Shown one piece after another: positions 8,129 through 16,779 of a DNA stretch of 55,306 bases. The position numbers were made by a program, and so were the translations under genes. The notes under the pieces were generated by a model. The model worked only from the letters and a program-made list of their open reading frames with translations, had not been told where the DNA came from and searched no databases. Position 1 is the stretch's first letter; every line of letters starts with the position of its first letter. The stretch is from an uncultured Gammaproteobacteria bacterium (GTDB lineage Bacteria > Pseudomonadota > Gammaproteobacteria > Chromatiales > Chromatiaceae): positions 1 to 55,306 of the forward strand of contig CALAZS010000281.1 of assembly GCA_937926265.1 (NCBI GenBank). The letters are read 5' to 3'.

Positions 8129-10123
8129 ATGACATCTTCAGATCTTTTTTTAGATAAGAACAGCAAAGAAAACTTTTTAACCCAACTACCTGATCTGCTC
8201 GTTTCAGCCAGGCAGACCTGGAATAAAATCTCCCAGGATCAATGGTCTGATGTCTCCCTGGCAAAGCTTTATGATTTAGTCACTGACATCACCAGCCTGT
8301 CTGCATTACATGACATGGATGATACGCATACACATTCTCATGCCATTCAGGAATACCTGGGGTTATTTTTAAATAGAAGCACTCAACCTTCAAATAAGCA
8401 GATCACCGATATCAACAATCTTTTCGAAAAGCTCGAAGTTTCGCAAAAGCACAACCAGGTTACATTGCTACAAACCCTTGACAAGAATGAGCCAATTTTA
8501 CTTTTCAGTAACAATGGTGAGGTTATTCCAAATATAGAAGCACGCTTAGCCGAACTGGACTTCAAATTCATCTCAAACCAGAGTATTGATTCAGTCGCTG
8601 AACAAATAAAAAAAGATGATCCAAGAGGTATTGTGCTTGAAACCAGTGAAATTTCTGATCTTGAAAAATTAAATGAATTATTAAGCAATGAGAATGAAAA
8701 CTATTTAAAAGACATTCCCATTATAATGATAAGTAGCGAAGGCAATCTTCAATTAAGACTTTCGGCAATGCGCTCGGGCATCAACCGCTATTTTTGCGCG
8801 CCCCAGGACATCAACCTTATTATCGATGAAATCAAGTCTTTGTTCGAACCTGACAGCAGCCTGGTGAACAAGGTGTTAATCATTGAAGATGATCCTACCC
8901 AGGCTGAATTTGCATCTTCAATTTTACAAAAAGCCAGCATGAATACTTTGGTTGTTACCAATCCTCTTAAAGTAATGGACAGCCTGATGTCGTTTCAGCC
9001 CGACATTATTTTAATGGACATTTACATGCCTGATGCAAATGGACTTGAATTAACCTCTGTAATCCGTGATGACCTGCGTTACCAGGCTACGCCGATCGTA
9101 TTTTTATCCGGGGAAACCGACCAGGAAAAACAGCTCAATGCCTTGTTACTGGGTGCCGATGATTTCATCATGAAACCCATTCGTCCCAAGGTGCTTATTG
9201 CCACAATACAGAACCGTATCAAGCGCACACAGGATTTAATTCATGCTATCAAGCTTGAGTGTTCGGAATCGCAACCTGGTAAACGCTCTTCCGAAAATCA
9301 ACCGATATTAAAACCCGGTCTGCTGGGAGACAGCACTGATATCGAAGAGCAATCTGAATTAAACGACACGACCACACCAGTAAATGCCACGTGGGAAAAC
9401 AAACTTACAAAAGCAATTAATGAAGAAAACCTCAGGTTTTTCTACCAGCCGATTCTTTGTATTGGTGGCATTTCCACCGATAACTACTCGATTATCGTTA
9501 AGTACAAAGACAGCGAGGAATCTATAGGCTGGTATGGAATAGTCAAGTCTCTTCAGGATGAGGAAACGGTAATTAAAATGGACCAGCAAATTGCCAGAAA
9601 ATCAGTTGCTGCAATGATCAAATTAAAATCAGAAGACAAATCCGGCTATGTATTTTTTCCACAATCCTACCGGACCATCAAGGATGATACTTCTGCCGGA
9701 ATAATCAGGGATACGCTGAAGTCATCGCAAATTCCCGGCACAGGTATTGTTATTGAATTACGCTTTTCATCCATGGTATCAATTGTCAAAGAAGCACATG
9801 CTTACATCAAGAAGGTAAAGGCGCTAGGCTGTAAAGTCTGCATTTCTGAATTTCCAGCCAAAAAAGCCGCTTTTAAAATTTTGAATTATTTAAAAGCTGA
9901 TTTTGTTAAAGTTTCAAGCAGATTGCTGGAAACTGAATCCAGTGTTATCAATACTTATGTCAACCAGGCCCATAAAATTGGATGTCATGTTATTGTCGCC
10001 AATATTTCTGATCCACAAAAAATCAACCTGCACTGGACCACGGTTGCAGACTATCTGCAGGGAGAATTTATTTCACCGGAAGGTGAAGAAATGAACTTTA
10101 ACTTTAGCCAGTCAGCGCTCTAG
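8129..10123 (+). CDS. Two-receiver response regulator with degenerate EAL domain
   Basis: A 664-residue cytoplasmic signalling protein. An HPt-like helical region (1-110) is followed by a degenerate receiver (about 120-240), in which the phospho-acceptor Asp is replaced around GIVLETSE. Next come an intact receiver (LIIEDDPTQ; IILMDIYMPDANG; about 248-365) and a C-terminal EAL-type domain (about 420-655). The EAL domain keeps the FYQPIL start, but lacks the EAL motif itself and has SEFPAKKAAF where active enzymes have DDFGxG. It is therefore unlikely to hydrolyse cyclic di-GMP and may bind it or a partner protein. The divergent hybrid kinase is the obvious phosphodonor. Confidence 0.87.
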   Translation: MTSSDLFLDKNSKENFLTQLPDLLVSARQTWNKISQDQWSDVSLAKLYDLVTDITSLSALHDMDDTHTHSHAIQEYLGLFLNRSTQPSNKQITDINNLFEKLEVSQKHNQVTLLQTLDKNEPILLFSNNGEVIPNIEARLAELDFKFISNQSIDSVAEQIKKDDPRGIVLETSEISDLEKLNELLSNENENYLKDIPIIMISSEGNLQLRLSAMRSGINRYFCAPQDINLIIDEIKSLFEPDSSLVNKVLIIEDDPTQAEFASSILQKASMNTLVVTNPLKVMDSLMSFQPDIILMDIYMPDANGLELTSVIRDDLRYQATPIVFLSGETDQEKQLNALLLGADDFIMKPIRPKVLIATIQNRIKRTQDLIHAIKLECSESQPGKRSSENQPILKPGLLGDSTDIEEQSELNDTTTPVNATWENKLTKAINEENLRFFYQPILCIGGISTDNYSIIVKYKDSEESIGWYGIVKSLQDEETVIKMDQQIARKSVAAMIKLKSEDKSGYVFFPQSYRTIKDDTSAGIIRDTLKSSQIPGTGIVIELRFSSMVSIVKEAHAYIKKVKALGCKVCISEFPAKKAAFKILNYLKADFVKVSSRLLETESSVINTYVNQAHKIGCHVIVANISDPQKINLHWTTVADYLQGEFISPEGEEMNFNFSQSAL

Positions 10124-10127
10124 TTTT

Positions 10128-11216
10128 TTATTCAGCATCGGATACCTCAAGCTCGGTATCATCGGAAGTATAGGTAATACCCGGCCAGGCATTGATGACA
10201 GCCTGTACCAACGTTGCAAGTGGAATTGCAAAAAATACCCCCCAGAACCCCCAGAAGCCTCCAAACAGTAAAATTGCAACAACGATAGCTACCGGATGAA
10301 GATTGACTACCTCTGAAAACAACATGGGAACAAGCACATTTCCATCAAGTGCCTGGATTACCCCGTAAGCAACTGACAGCCAGATAAATTCAGGACTCCA
10401 GCCCCACTGAAACCACGCAATCATTAATACCGGAATAGTAACAACTGCGGCACCTATATATGGAATTATTACCGAAAGGCCTACGAGAACCGACAGCAGC
10501 ATCGCGTACTGCAAACCAAAAAGTGTAAACACAACCAGAGAAACCGCCCAGACAATCAGAATTTCAGCAAATTTACCTCGAACGTAATTTGCCACCTGTC
10601 TGTCGACATCATCCCAAACCTTTGTCGCCAATGCTCGGTCTTTTGGCAGAAAACCGGTAAACCATTCGGATATCAGCTGTTTATCTTTAAGAAAGAAAAA
10701 AACCAGTAACGGCATAAGTACCAGGTAAATCATTAAGGTGATAAGACCGACTACCGACGATAATGAGATACTGACAAGTTCCTGACCGAAATTAGTAATC
10801 TCTCTTCGAATAACAGCAGATATTTCCTGGATGTGTTCTGTTGAAATGTAACCTGGATATTTATCTGGCAGTTGCATCAAGGTCTGCTGACCCTGGGTTA
10901 TGATATCCGGTAACTGATTGACCAGTTGCGATAGCTGACGGGACAGGGAAGGAATCAAACCGAAAATAACCAGCACAACAAACAAAATAAAGCCGATAAA
11001 AACCACGACAACAGAAAACAGCCTGGGTAAGCCGCGCCGCTCTAGCAAACTCACAATGCCTTCAAGCAGATAAGCAATAACGGCGCTGGCAAGAACCGGC
11101 ATAAGCATATTGCCGACTGTCAGTATCAGGACGAATGACAGAATCAGAAACAACGACAGAAATACAATCTGTGGGTCAGAAAAAGTATGTTTCAGCCACT
11201 TGGCAAGAATATGCAT
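10128..11216 (-). CDS. AI-2E family transporter (PerM/YdiK-like permease)
   Basis: A 362-residue polytopic inner-membrane protein of the AI-2E transporter superfamily. It has paired N-terminal helices (residues 15-75), a soluble segment with QLVNQLPDII and LPDKYPGYIS, and four or five C-terminal helices containing YIGAAVVTIPVLMIA and GFWGFWGVFFAIPLA. Relatives include autoinducer-2 exporters and Na+/H+ antiporters, so the substrate cannot be assigned. It ends four bases from the converging response-regulator gene and lies downstream of the small gene at 11227 on the same strand. Confidence 0.87.
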   Translation of the reverse strand: MHILAKWLKHTFSDPQIVFLSLFLILSFVLILTVGNMLMPVLASAVIAYLLEGIVSLLERRGLPRLFSVVVVFIGFILFVVLVIFGLIPSLSRQLSQLVNQLPDIITQGQQTLMQLPDKYPGYISTEHIQEISAVIRREITNFGQELVSISLSSVVGLITLMIYLVLMPLLVFFFLKDKQLISEWFTGFLPKDRALATKVWDDVDRQVANYVRGKFAEILIVWAVSLVVFTLFGLQYAMLLSVLVGLSVIIPYIGAAVVTIPVLMIAWFQWGWSPEFIWLSVAYGVIQALDGNVLVPMLFSEVVNLHPVAIVVAILLFGGFWGFWGVFFAIPLATLVQAVINAWPGITYTSDDTELEVSDAE

Positions 11217-11226
11217 GCGCTATCAA

Positions 11227-11649
11227 TCAATCGGATTTGGAAAACTGCTCTCTATGAGCTTGATAATACTCTGTAAACATCAATTCAAGATCATCAATCA
11301 CTTCTGGAGCCGACCTGCCCTTCAAAATATGCTCACTCATCAGGTCGGATGTTTTATGAAGCATATCATCCTTGTTAAGCATAGCGTAGGTTTTTGAAAG
11401 TCTTTTTATCGCAGCCACCACAGTTTCCTCTTCGGGGCGCGGGATAAGGACTGGCTCATCAGGATGCCCAGTCGAATTGACAGAAGACTTATCCGCCGAC
11501 TCATCTACATCGGTCTGTTTCTGGTTTAGAAACTCTGCAAAGTCCAGCAACTGCTTTTGCTTTTCACTATTTAGCCGGTTAAAAAGCTTAAGCAATTTCT
11601 GCTGCCTGGGCTGTTTCGGGTTCCCAGAACCAGGAAATGAAGGAATCAC
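11227..11649 (-). CDS. Uncharacterised protein, 140 aa
   Basis: A soluble, charged protein of no recognised family. Residues 15-48 (KQPRQQKLLKLFNRLNSEKQKQ and on) are strongly helical, with heptad-like spacing. A low-complexity linker rich in Asp, Ser and Pro follows, then a helical C-terminal half from EEETVVAAIKRLSKTY. It has no cysteine, signal peptide or membrane segment. It begins three bases from the end of the LysR regulator gene and ends 10 bases before the permease, so the three are probably one transcript. The tight linkage suggests a role connected to the regulator or permease, but this is only context. Confidence 0.7.
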   Translation of the reverse strand: MIPSFPGSGNPKQPRQQKLLKLFNRLNSEKQKQLLDFAEFLNQKQTDVDESADKSSVNSTGHPDEPVLIPRPEEETVVAAIKRLSKTYAMLNKDDMLHKTSDLMSEHILKGRSAPEVIDDLELMFTEYYQAHREQFSKSD

Positions 11650-11652
11650 AAC

Positions 11653-12561
11653 TTACTTTGACTGCTCTTTGAAATCCTGGCAGTACATTTGGGCAAAATC
11701 CAGGAGTTCTTCCATGACTCTTAGCCTGAATTTTTGTTTTGGATGAACAAATGAGAAAGGTCTTTGCAAAGGTGGATCCAGGTTGACAGCTATCAAAGTG
11801 CCAAGACGCAGTTCCTTCTGGATGGTGGCTCTTGAGACGATGGAAACTCCCATACCGGCCTCAACAGCACCTTTGACTGCTTCGGGACTGCCAAGCTCCA
11901 TGGCAATTTTTAGATCGCAGGCTGTTGACTGATTCGCAAGGTAATCACCGATCACTTCTCGTGTACCTGAACCCTCTTCCCTGCAGATAAATGGAAACTG
12001 TGTCAATTCTTCAAAAGAGACTATTTTTTGCTCAGCCAGTTCATGTCCAGGTGGCAAAATAGCAACAAGGTGATCAACACGGCAAACATCAACAACAAGG
12101 TTTTTATTAGAAACTTTTGCTTCTACAACACCAAGGTCGATCGTGTTATTTTCGACCATGGCCACAACCCCTTCAGAGTTGGATACCTTAAGATGGATGG
12201 CAACATCAGGATACTTGGATTTAAAGTCACCCAATAGCGCAGGCAACATGTATTCCGCAATGGTTGTACTGGCACCTATTGTCAGGGCACCACTGATCTC
12301 GCCGGTCATTTCCTTAACAGCATTTTCCATTTGCGAGTACAAATCGAAAATTTTGCCTGAAAAGTCATATACCCGCTGGCCTGCATCAGTAAGACTGATA
12401 CGGTTATGAGTACGATCAAACAAACGCGTATTGAACTGTTCCTCAAGCTGACGAACCTGGAACGTAACAGCTGGTTGTGTCATATGAAGCGTTTCTGCTG
12501 CCTTAGTAAAACTAAGCAAACGCGCAACAGTATGGAATACCTGAAGTCGTCTATCTGACAT
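11653..12561 (-). CDS. LysR-type transcriptional regulator (CysL/CbbR-like)
   Basis: A 302-residue LysR regulator. The N-terminal winged HTH (residues 1-60) contains LSFTKAAETLHMTQPAVTFQ, and a type 2 periplasmic-binding-like effector domain (about 90-290) begins at GALTIGASTTIAEYMLP. The closest flavour is the CysL/RbcR branch often linked to sulfur or carbon metabolism; the effector is unknown. An inverted repeat 30 bases upstream fits an autoregulatory operator. The next gene set upstream is the rhd-tusA-dsrE2 module, separated by a terminator, so control of that module is plausible but unproven. Confidence 0.88.
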   Translation of the reverse strand: MSDRRLQVFHTVARLLSFTKAAETLHMTQPAVTFQVRQLEEQFNTRLFDRTHNRISLTDAGQRVYDFSGKIFDLYSQMENAVKEMTGEISGALTIGASTTIAEYMLPALLGDFKSKYPDVAIHLKVSNSEGVVAMVENNTIDLGVVEAKVSNKNLVVDVCRVDHLVAILPPGHELAEQKIVSFEELTQFPFICREEGSGTREVIGDYLANQSTACDLKIAMELGSPEAVKGAVEAGMGVSIVSRATIQKELRLGTLIAVNLDPPLQRPFSFVHPKQKFRLRVMEELLDFAQMYCQDFKEQSK

Positions 12562-12589
12562 TGTAAATTTCTCATCGATGCCAATAAAA

Positions 12590-12621
12590 TTAGCTTATAT
12601 AATACACTGTTAATAAGCTAA
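12590..12621. promoter_or_regulatory. Inverted repeat upstream of the LysR gene, likely operator
   Basis: TTAGCTTAT (12590-12598) and ATAAGCTAA (12613-12621) are perfect inverted 9-mers separated by 14 bases, in an AT-rich stretch ending about 30 bases before the LysR start codon. LysR proteins typically bind an interrupted dyad near their own promoter. No other gene starts beside it, so autoregulation is the simplest reading. Confidence 0.5.
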
Positions 12622-12710
12622 TACAAGCTCAATGTATGAATGTATTAATTTAATTTCTTAGCCAGCAAGCCACTTCGGACCCGGCCATTCAACTTCATTC
12701 ATCAGGCATA

Positions 12711-12737
12711 AAAAAACCGCCTAACGGCGGTTTTTTT
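12711..12737 (-). terminator. Intrinsic terminator after dsrE2
   Basis: A stem of CCGCC (12717-12721) and GGCGG (12726-12730) with loop TAAC is flanked by A6 on the left and T7 on the right. It therefore works on both strands. It lies 30 bases beyond the end of dsrE2 and separates that module from the LysR promoter. Confidence 0.85.
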
Positions 12738-12766
12738 ATCGATATGATTGCCTGAAATTAAATATT

Positions 12767-13246
12767 TTAAATATAAAGGCAGATATCAGATTCACCGGCA
12801 AATTCAAAGAAACGAGCTGCACCGGCATATTCGACACCATCAATGAACTCAGAAGTATCCATTTCGAATAAATCAACAGTCATCTGACAGGCAATAAGCT
12901 TAACATCCGCTTCCTGGGAAAGCTCACGCAGTTCTTCCAGGCTGGCAACACCTTTACTGGCCATTTTCTTTTTCATCATGCTGGTCATAACAGCCTGCAT
13001 ACCCGGTAAAGCCGTACCTAGAACAGGGAACCATTTATCCATTCCCATTGGCATTGGCATACCTGGATTGCCGAGAGGCGAAACCTCCAGTTTCAGATCT
13101 TTCTTAAGAAGCTGCAAACCATAAAAGGTAAAAAAGATTTCAGTTTCGTAGCCCAAAGCAGCAGCAGTCGACGCAAGAATAAAAGGAGGATAACCCCAGT
13201 CCAGCGTACCTTTTGTCGCGATAATGGCTAATTTTTTCTCTTCCAT
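12767..13246 (-). CDS. dsrE2: Sulfur carrier DsrE2 (DsrE2A type)
   Basis: A 159-residue DsrE/F/H-like sulfurtransferase of the DsrE2 group, which works with rhodanese and TusA in moving persulfide sulfur toward DsrEFH in sulfur oxidisers. Two cysteines, Cys120 (LIACQMT) and Cys156 (DICLYI), fall at the positions reported as conserved in the A. vinosum protein. A central hydrophobic, Met/Pro-rich part (GNPGMPMPMGM, then KWFPVLGTALPGM) fits membrane association. AGGAGA precedes the ATG. It is last in the order rhd-tusA-dsrE2 and is followed by a strong terminator. Confidence 0.92.
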   Translation of the reverse strand: MEEKKLAIIATKGTLDWGYPPFILASTAAALGYETEIFFTFYGLQLLKKDLKLEVSPLGNPGMPMPMGMDKWFPVLGTALPGMQAVMTSMMKKKMASKGVASLEELRELSQEADVKLIACQMTVDLFEMDTSEFIDGVEYAGAARFFEFAGESDICLYI

Positions 13247-13295
13247 TTCTTATCTCCTGCCCCGAAATGGGCATAAAACCGATTAAAATCAGCGT

Positions 13296-13520
13296 TTAGC
13301 TTTTAGTGATGAGGAAGTGGAATTTGCCACCTTCTTCTTTGGATTCAGTTAGAACGTTGCCGGTTTGTTTACAGAAAGCTTCGAAATCCTTAACAGAACC
13401 CGGATCAGTCGCGATGATATGTAAAACTTTACCTGATTCCATACCATTTAAAGTTTTCTTCGCACGAAGAATAGGTAAAGGACAATTCAGACCAGATGCA
13501 TCAAGTTCTTGATCAGCCAT
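13296..13520 (-). CDS. tusA: Sulfur carrier protein TusA
   Basis: A 74-residue TusA family protein that carries sulfur as a cysteine persulfide. The signature LDASGLNCPLPILRAKK has the active cysteine in the CPxP motif. The frame is open two codons further (TTG at 13526), but the ATG at 13520 has GGAGG six bases upstream and is preferred. It sits between rhd and dsrE2, the arrangement shown in A. vinosum to feed sulfur into the Dsr pathway rather than only into tRNA thiolation. Confidence 0.94.
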   Translation of the reverse strand: MADQELDASGLNCPLPILRAKKTLNGMESGKVLHIIATDPGSVKDFEAFCKQTGNVLTESKEEGGKFHFLITKS

Positions 13521-13624
13521 TTGCAACCTCCAAGTAGGGTATTGAGTTAGTAGTCATTGAGCAAAGCGCATTCTTATATTCTAAAACGATTAAAAACGCA
13601 AGTTTTGCCGGTTATAAATTAATC

Positions 13625-13942
13625 TCATGCACGACCAATTTCGTAGCCGTTTCTTGCCCAGGCAATAATTCCGCCACGCAGGTTGATAACATTGGTTATG
13701 CCCTGTTGAGCCAGATAGCTGCAGGCATGATAGGAGCGTGCACCACTGCGACAGTATAATACGATGTCTTTGTCGCTGGAAAAGTCATTGATTCGCAAGG
13801 GGATTAGGTGCATGGGCACGTGCTGGGAATCTGGCAGTATCCCCTGGGCAAGCTCCGCATCGCTGCGAATATCAAGTAATTCGATCTGATCACCGGCATC
13901 CAGACGTGCTTTTAATTCATCGGCGTCGATTTCTTTTATCAC
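13625..13942 (-). CDS. rhd: Single-domain rhodanese sulfurtransferase
   Basis: A 105-residue single rhodanese domain. The active-site loop CRSGARS follows DIVLYC near residue 62, and ELLDIRSDAE near the N-terminus is typical. It mobilises sulfane sulfur onto TusA. The start codon is GTG with AGGA seven bases upstream. It is first of the rhd-tusA-dsrE2 module and divergent from cysG. Confidence 0.92.
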   Translation of the reverse strand: MIKEIDADELKARLDAGDQIELLDIRSDAELAQGILPDSQHVPMHLIPLRINDFSSDKDIVLYCRSGARSYHACSYLAQQGITNVINLRGGIIAWARNGYEIGRA

Positions 13943-14077
13943 TTCAGTTTCCTGTTCGATAATAATTTTGTATAGTATATTATTATTTCTTAATATAGAT
14001 CAATAAGATTATAAAATTTCCGGATTGAAATTCTGGTTTTTTATTAATTTTACTAATCAGGATACCTTCTCGACACT
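13943..14077. promoter_or_regulatory. Divergent promoter region, rhd and cysG
   Basis: A 135-base, very AT-rich spacer separates the divergent starts of rhd and cysG. It holds the imperfect dyad ATATTA/TAATAT around 13977-13996. Both genes serve sulfur oxidation (sulfur relay, sirohaem), so shared control is likely. No individual -10 or -35 box can be picked with confidence. Confidence 0.45.
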
Positions 14078-15520
14078 ATGGAATTTCTGCCTGTTTTCTT
14101 GAAACTCTCTAATAGGGACTGCCTTGTTGTAGGCGGTGGTCCTGTAGCGGCCCGAAAAGTCAAATTACTCATTGGTGCTAAAGCCCGGGTCCAGGTGATT
14201 TCCCCGGACTTATGTAATGAAATGCAGGAACTCAGTGCCAATGAGTACGTTGAGGTTCTTAACCGGGAATTTCAGGAATCTGACGTAAGCAACCAGGCAC
14301 TGGTGTTCGCTGCAACCAACCAGGCTGAAATAAACATAAAGATTGCCGGCTTGGCAGAACAACGCAAAATTCCCTGCAACGTCGTCGATGAAGCGGATAA
14401 CGGCACATTTATCATGCCCTCTATTATTGACCGCTCGCCGGTCATCGCCGCGGTTTCCACCGGCGGCGCATCGCCAGTCTTAGCCCGCTTGATTAAATCA
14501 AAACTTGAATCTGTTATTCCTGCATCCTATGGCAAACTGGCAGAGATTGCCGGTCGATACAGAGACAAGGTTAAATCAACCTTTAGCAACCCATCTGATC
14601 GTAAGCACTTTTGGCACAAAACATTACAGGGTGGTTTTGCCGAACGTGTTTTTTCCGGCCATTTAGAGGAAGCAGAAGCAATTCTGGAAAAAGAACTAAC
14701 CCATTTTCAGTCGAATTCAGACATGGGTGAAGTTTACCTGGTTGGTGCAGGTCCGGGAGATCCCGATCTATTAACCTTCAGGGCATTACGACTGATGCAA
14801 CAGGCTGATGTTGTGGTGTATGACAGGCTTGTCGCGAAACCTATTCTCGAAATGACTGCAAAGGATGCTGAAAGAATTTATGTTGGTAAAGAGCGTGATA
14901 AACACGCCATGCGCCAGGAAGAAATCAATAAATGCCTGGCCAAGTTAGCCAAGCAGGGAAAAAGAGTACTCAGGCTGAAAGGTGGTGATCCGTTTATTTT
15001 TGGCCGTGGCGGAGAAGAAATCGACACACTTGCTGCAGAAGGTGTGCCTTTCCAGGTTGTACCAGGCATTACAGCAGCAGCTGGCTGTGCATCATACTCG
15101 GGCATTCCTCTTACTCACCGTGACTATGCTCAATCGGTCACTTTCGTCACTGGCAATCTCAAGGATGGTTCTGTCAATTTAAACTGGAAACAACTTTCCC
15201 AGCCAAGCCAGACTGTGGTGTTTTACATGGGACTGCAGGGAATGCCGATTATCTTTTCAAAATTAATTGAAAATGGTGTCTCACCTGAGATGCCGGCAGC
15301 TTTGATTCAACAGGGTACGACACACCAGCAAAAGGTCATCACCGGTACATTAGATTCACTACCGGGTATTGTTGAGAAGGAAAAACCTGTGCCCCCTACC
15401 TTGATTATCGTTGGGCATGTGGTGGAACTTCAATCGAAACTTTCATGGTTTGATGCTCCGGGTGATTCAAACATGGGAGCAACAAGTCCAGTTGAACCAG
15501 GAACCGAGCTAAACGACTGA
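14078..15520 (+). CDS. cysG: Siroheme synthase CysG (trifunctional)
   Basis: A 480-residue fusion making sirohaem from uroporphyrinogen III. The N-terminal precorrin-2 dehydrogenase/ferrochelatase (residues 1-210) has the NAD site VVGGGPVAARK and the AAVSTGGASPVLAR loop. The C-terminal SAM-dependent methyltransferase (about 216-460) has YLVGAGPGDPDLLT, VVYDRLV and RLKGGDPFIFGRGGEE. Sirohaem is the DsrAB cofactor, so its place beside rhd-tusA-dsrE2 fits a supply role for the dsr cluster, where DsrN then amidates it. The stop codon runs into a 14-bp tandem repeat. Confidence 0.95.
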   Translation: MEFLPVFLKLSNRDCLVVGGGPVAARKVKLLIGAKARVQVISPDLCNEMQELSANEYVEVLNREFQESDVSNQALVFAATNQAEINIKIAGLAEQRKIPCNVVDEADNGTFIMPSIIDRSPVIAAVSTGGASPVLARLIKSKLESVIPASYGKLAEIAGRYRDKVKSTFSNPSDRKHFWHKTLQGGFAERVFSGHLEEAEAILEKELTHFQSNSDMGEVYLVGAGPGDPDLLTFRALRLMQQADVVVYDRLVAKPILEMTAKDAERIYVGKERDKHAMRQEEINKCLAKLAKQGKRVLRLKGGDPFIFGRGGEEIDTLAAEGVPFQVVPGITAAAGCASYSGIPLTHRDYAQSVTFVTGNLKDGSVNLNWKQLSQPSQTVVFYMGLQGMPIIFSKLIENGVSPEMPAALIQQGTTHQQKVITGTLDSLPGIVEKEKPVPPTLIIVGHVVELQSKLSWFDAPGDSNMGATSPVEPGTELND

Positions 15521-15560
15521 TCGGATTGGCCTGTACAGATTGGTCTTTTCAGATTGGTCT
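15519..15560. repeat. Three 14-bp tandem repeats after the cysG stop
   Basis: Units lie at 15519-15532, 15533-15546 and 15547-15560, each containing a variant of CAGATTGGTCT. The first overlaps the cysG stop codon (15518-15520), and a decayed fourth part runs toward the end of the converging rhodanese gene at 15571. It is similar in kind, but not in sequence, to the array at the dapA end. Confidence 0.7.
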
Positions 15561-15570
15561 AAAACCAGGT

Positions 15571-16038
15571 CTATTCAGTTGGTTCCAACTGGTCTGGCAA
15601 TATCTTGTTTACAAAAAATGCATCCGCCACTTCAATATCAACCGGTTTTTCTTCAATATCAACAAACGGTAATTCGTAGTCGTTGTAACCTCGCAAACCG
15701 GTCGTGAGGGAATAAACTTTGTTGAAACCGAGCAACTGTAAACTGTAGGCTGTCAGGATACTGCGATAACCTGAACGACATACAACAATCACTGTTCGAT
15801 CACGTGCATTGACCAGTTCCGGCTCAGTCTCCTCGTATCCCCATTCACAGGCTGACTCAACAATACCGCGGGGAACATTAAGACTGTTTTCGACATGCAT
15901 GGTATCGAACTCATCCCTCTCCCGAACATCCAGAACAAGAACATCGGGATCAGCTTCCATCATTTCTTCCATGTCCCAGGGCATAATTTCATTAACCGAT
16001 TTAAGTGTTTCGGCCAGTAAGTCGATTAATTTCTGCAT
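15571..16038 (-). CDS. Rhodanese-domain protein
   Basis: A 155-residue protein with one rhodanese domain (about residues 15-120). The active cysteine is in VIVVCRSGYRSI near residue 86, after LVLDVRERDEFD and SLNVPRG. Short extra helices flank the domain at both ends. It should carry sulfane sulfur as a persulfide. It lies 17 bases downstream of the NarL-type regulator on the same strand and converges with cysG, so it may share the kinase-regulator transcript. The partner protein is unknown. Confidence 0.87.
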   Translation of the reverse strand: MQKLIDLLAETLKSVNEIMPWDMEEMMEADPDVLVLDVRERDEFDTMHVENSLNVPRGIVESACEWGYEETEPELVNARDRTVIVVCRSGYRSILTAYSLQLLGFNKVYSLTTGLRGYNDYELPFVDIEEKPVDIEVADAFFVNKILPDQLEPTE

Positions 16039-16055
16039 TTAACTATCGCCCTCAA

Positions 16056-16712
16056 CTAATTTGCTTCACTACGTGCACAAAGGTTTTTTTCTACCGCGAT
16101 TACGGCTGCTTCAACCCGGGACTGCACATTTAACTTTCGCAGTATCGCTTTAACATGTAACTTGACTGTGCCATCGGTAATCCCGAGATGATTGGCGATA
16201 ACCTTGTTACTCTGGCCAGCCGCCAAATGGCATAAAATTTCACTTTCCCTTGGCGTCAGGTCTGCAAACCTTTCTTCCATCTGATCAATTTCTGTCACTT
16301 CCCCCTGCACCGCTTTGGCGAGCACAGAAGTCAACTCGGGAGCTACAATGGTCTTTCCTTCAAGAATATCATTCAATGCTGTTATCAATTCATCTGGCTC
16401 CATATCCTTTAAAAGATAACCCTGGGCACCATATTGCAAAGACTCAATAACGTCTTTTTCTTCTCGGGAAGTAGTGAGCATACTGATAGCCATTTTCAGT
16501 TGCCTGTCCCGTAATTCCCGTAAAACCTCGATACCGGTCATCTGCGGCATGCGCATATCAAGCAGGACGATGTCAGGCAAAAGTTTTTCGACCTGTTCTA
16601 TACCGGTATCGCAGTCACCAATCGCATCAACAACTTCAATTCCGCGCCGCTCAAGCAATTCTCTTAAGCCTATTCGAAACAGGGCATGATCATCAATTAA
16701 CAGTACTCGCAC
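16056..16712 (-). CDS. NarL/FixJ-family response regulator
   Basis: A 218-residue two-domain regulator. The receiver (1-120) has LLIDDHALFR and the phospho-acceptor in DIVLLDMRMPQMTG near residue 52. The LuxR-type HTH (about 150-210) has LTPRESEILCHLAAGQSNK and GITDGTVKLHVKAILRKL. It resembles NarL, the nitrate/nitrite regulator. It is paired with the upstream NarX-like kinase 67 bases away. Its regulon cannot be read from the sequence; redox or respiratory control is the likely theme. Confidence 0.93.
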   Translation of the reverse strand: MRVLLIDDHALFRIGLRELLERRGIEVVDAIGDCDTGIEQVEKLLPDIVLLDMRMPQMTGIEVLRELRDRQLKMAISMLTTSREEKDVIESLQYGAQGYLLKDMEPDELITALNDILEGKTIVAPELTSVLAKAVQGEVTEIDQMEERFADLTPRESEILCHLAAGQSNKVIANHLGITDGTVKLHVKAILRKLNVQSRVEAAVIAVEKNLCARSEAN

Positions 16713-16779
16713 TAGCCTGCCTCATTAGAAAAAAAACCTATTCTATCTTAAAGCCTGAGCATTTGCCCAAAGGTAACAC

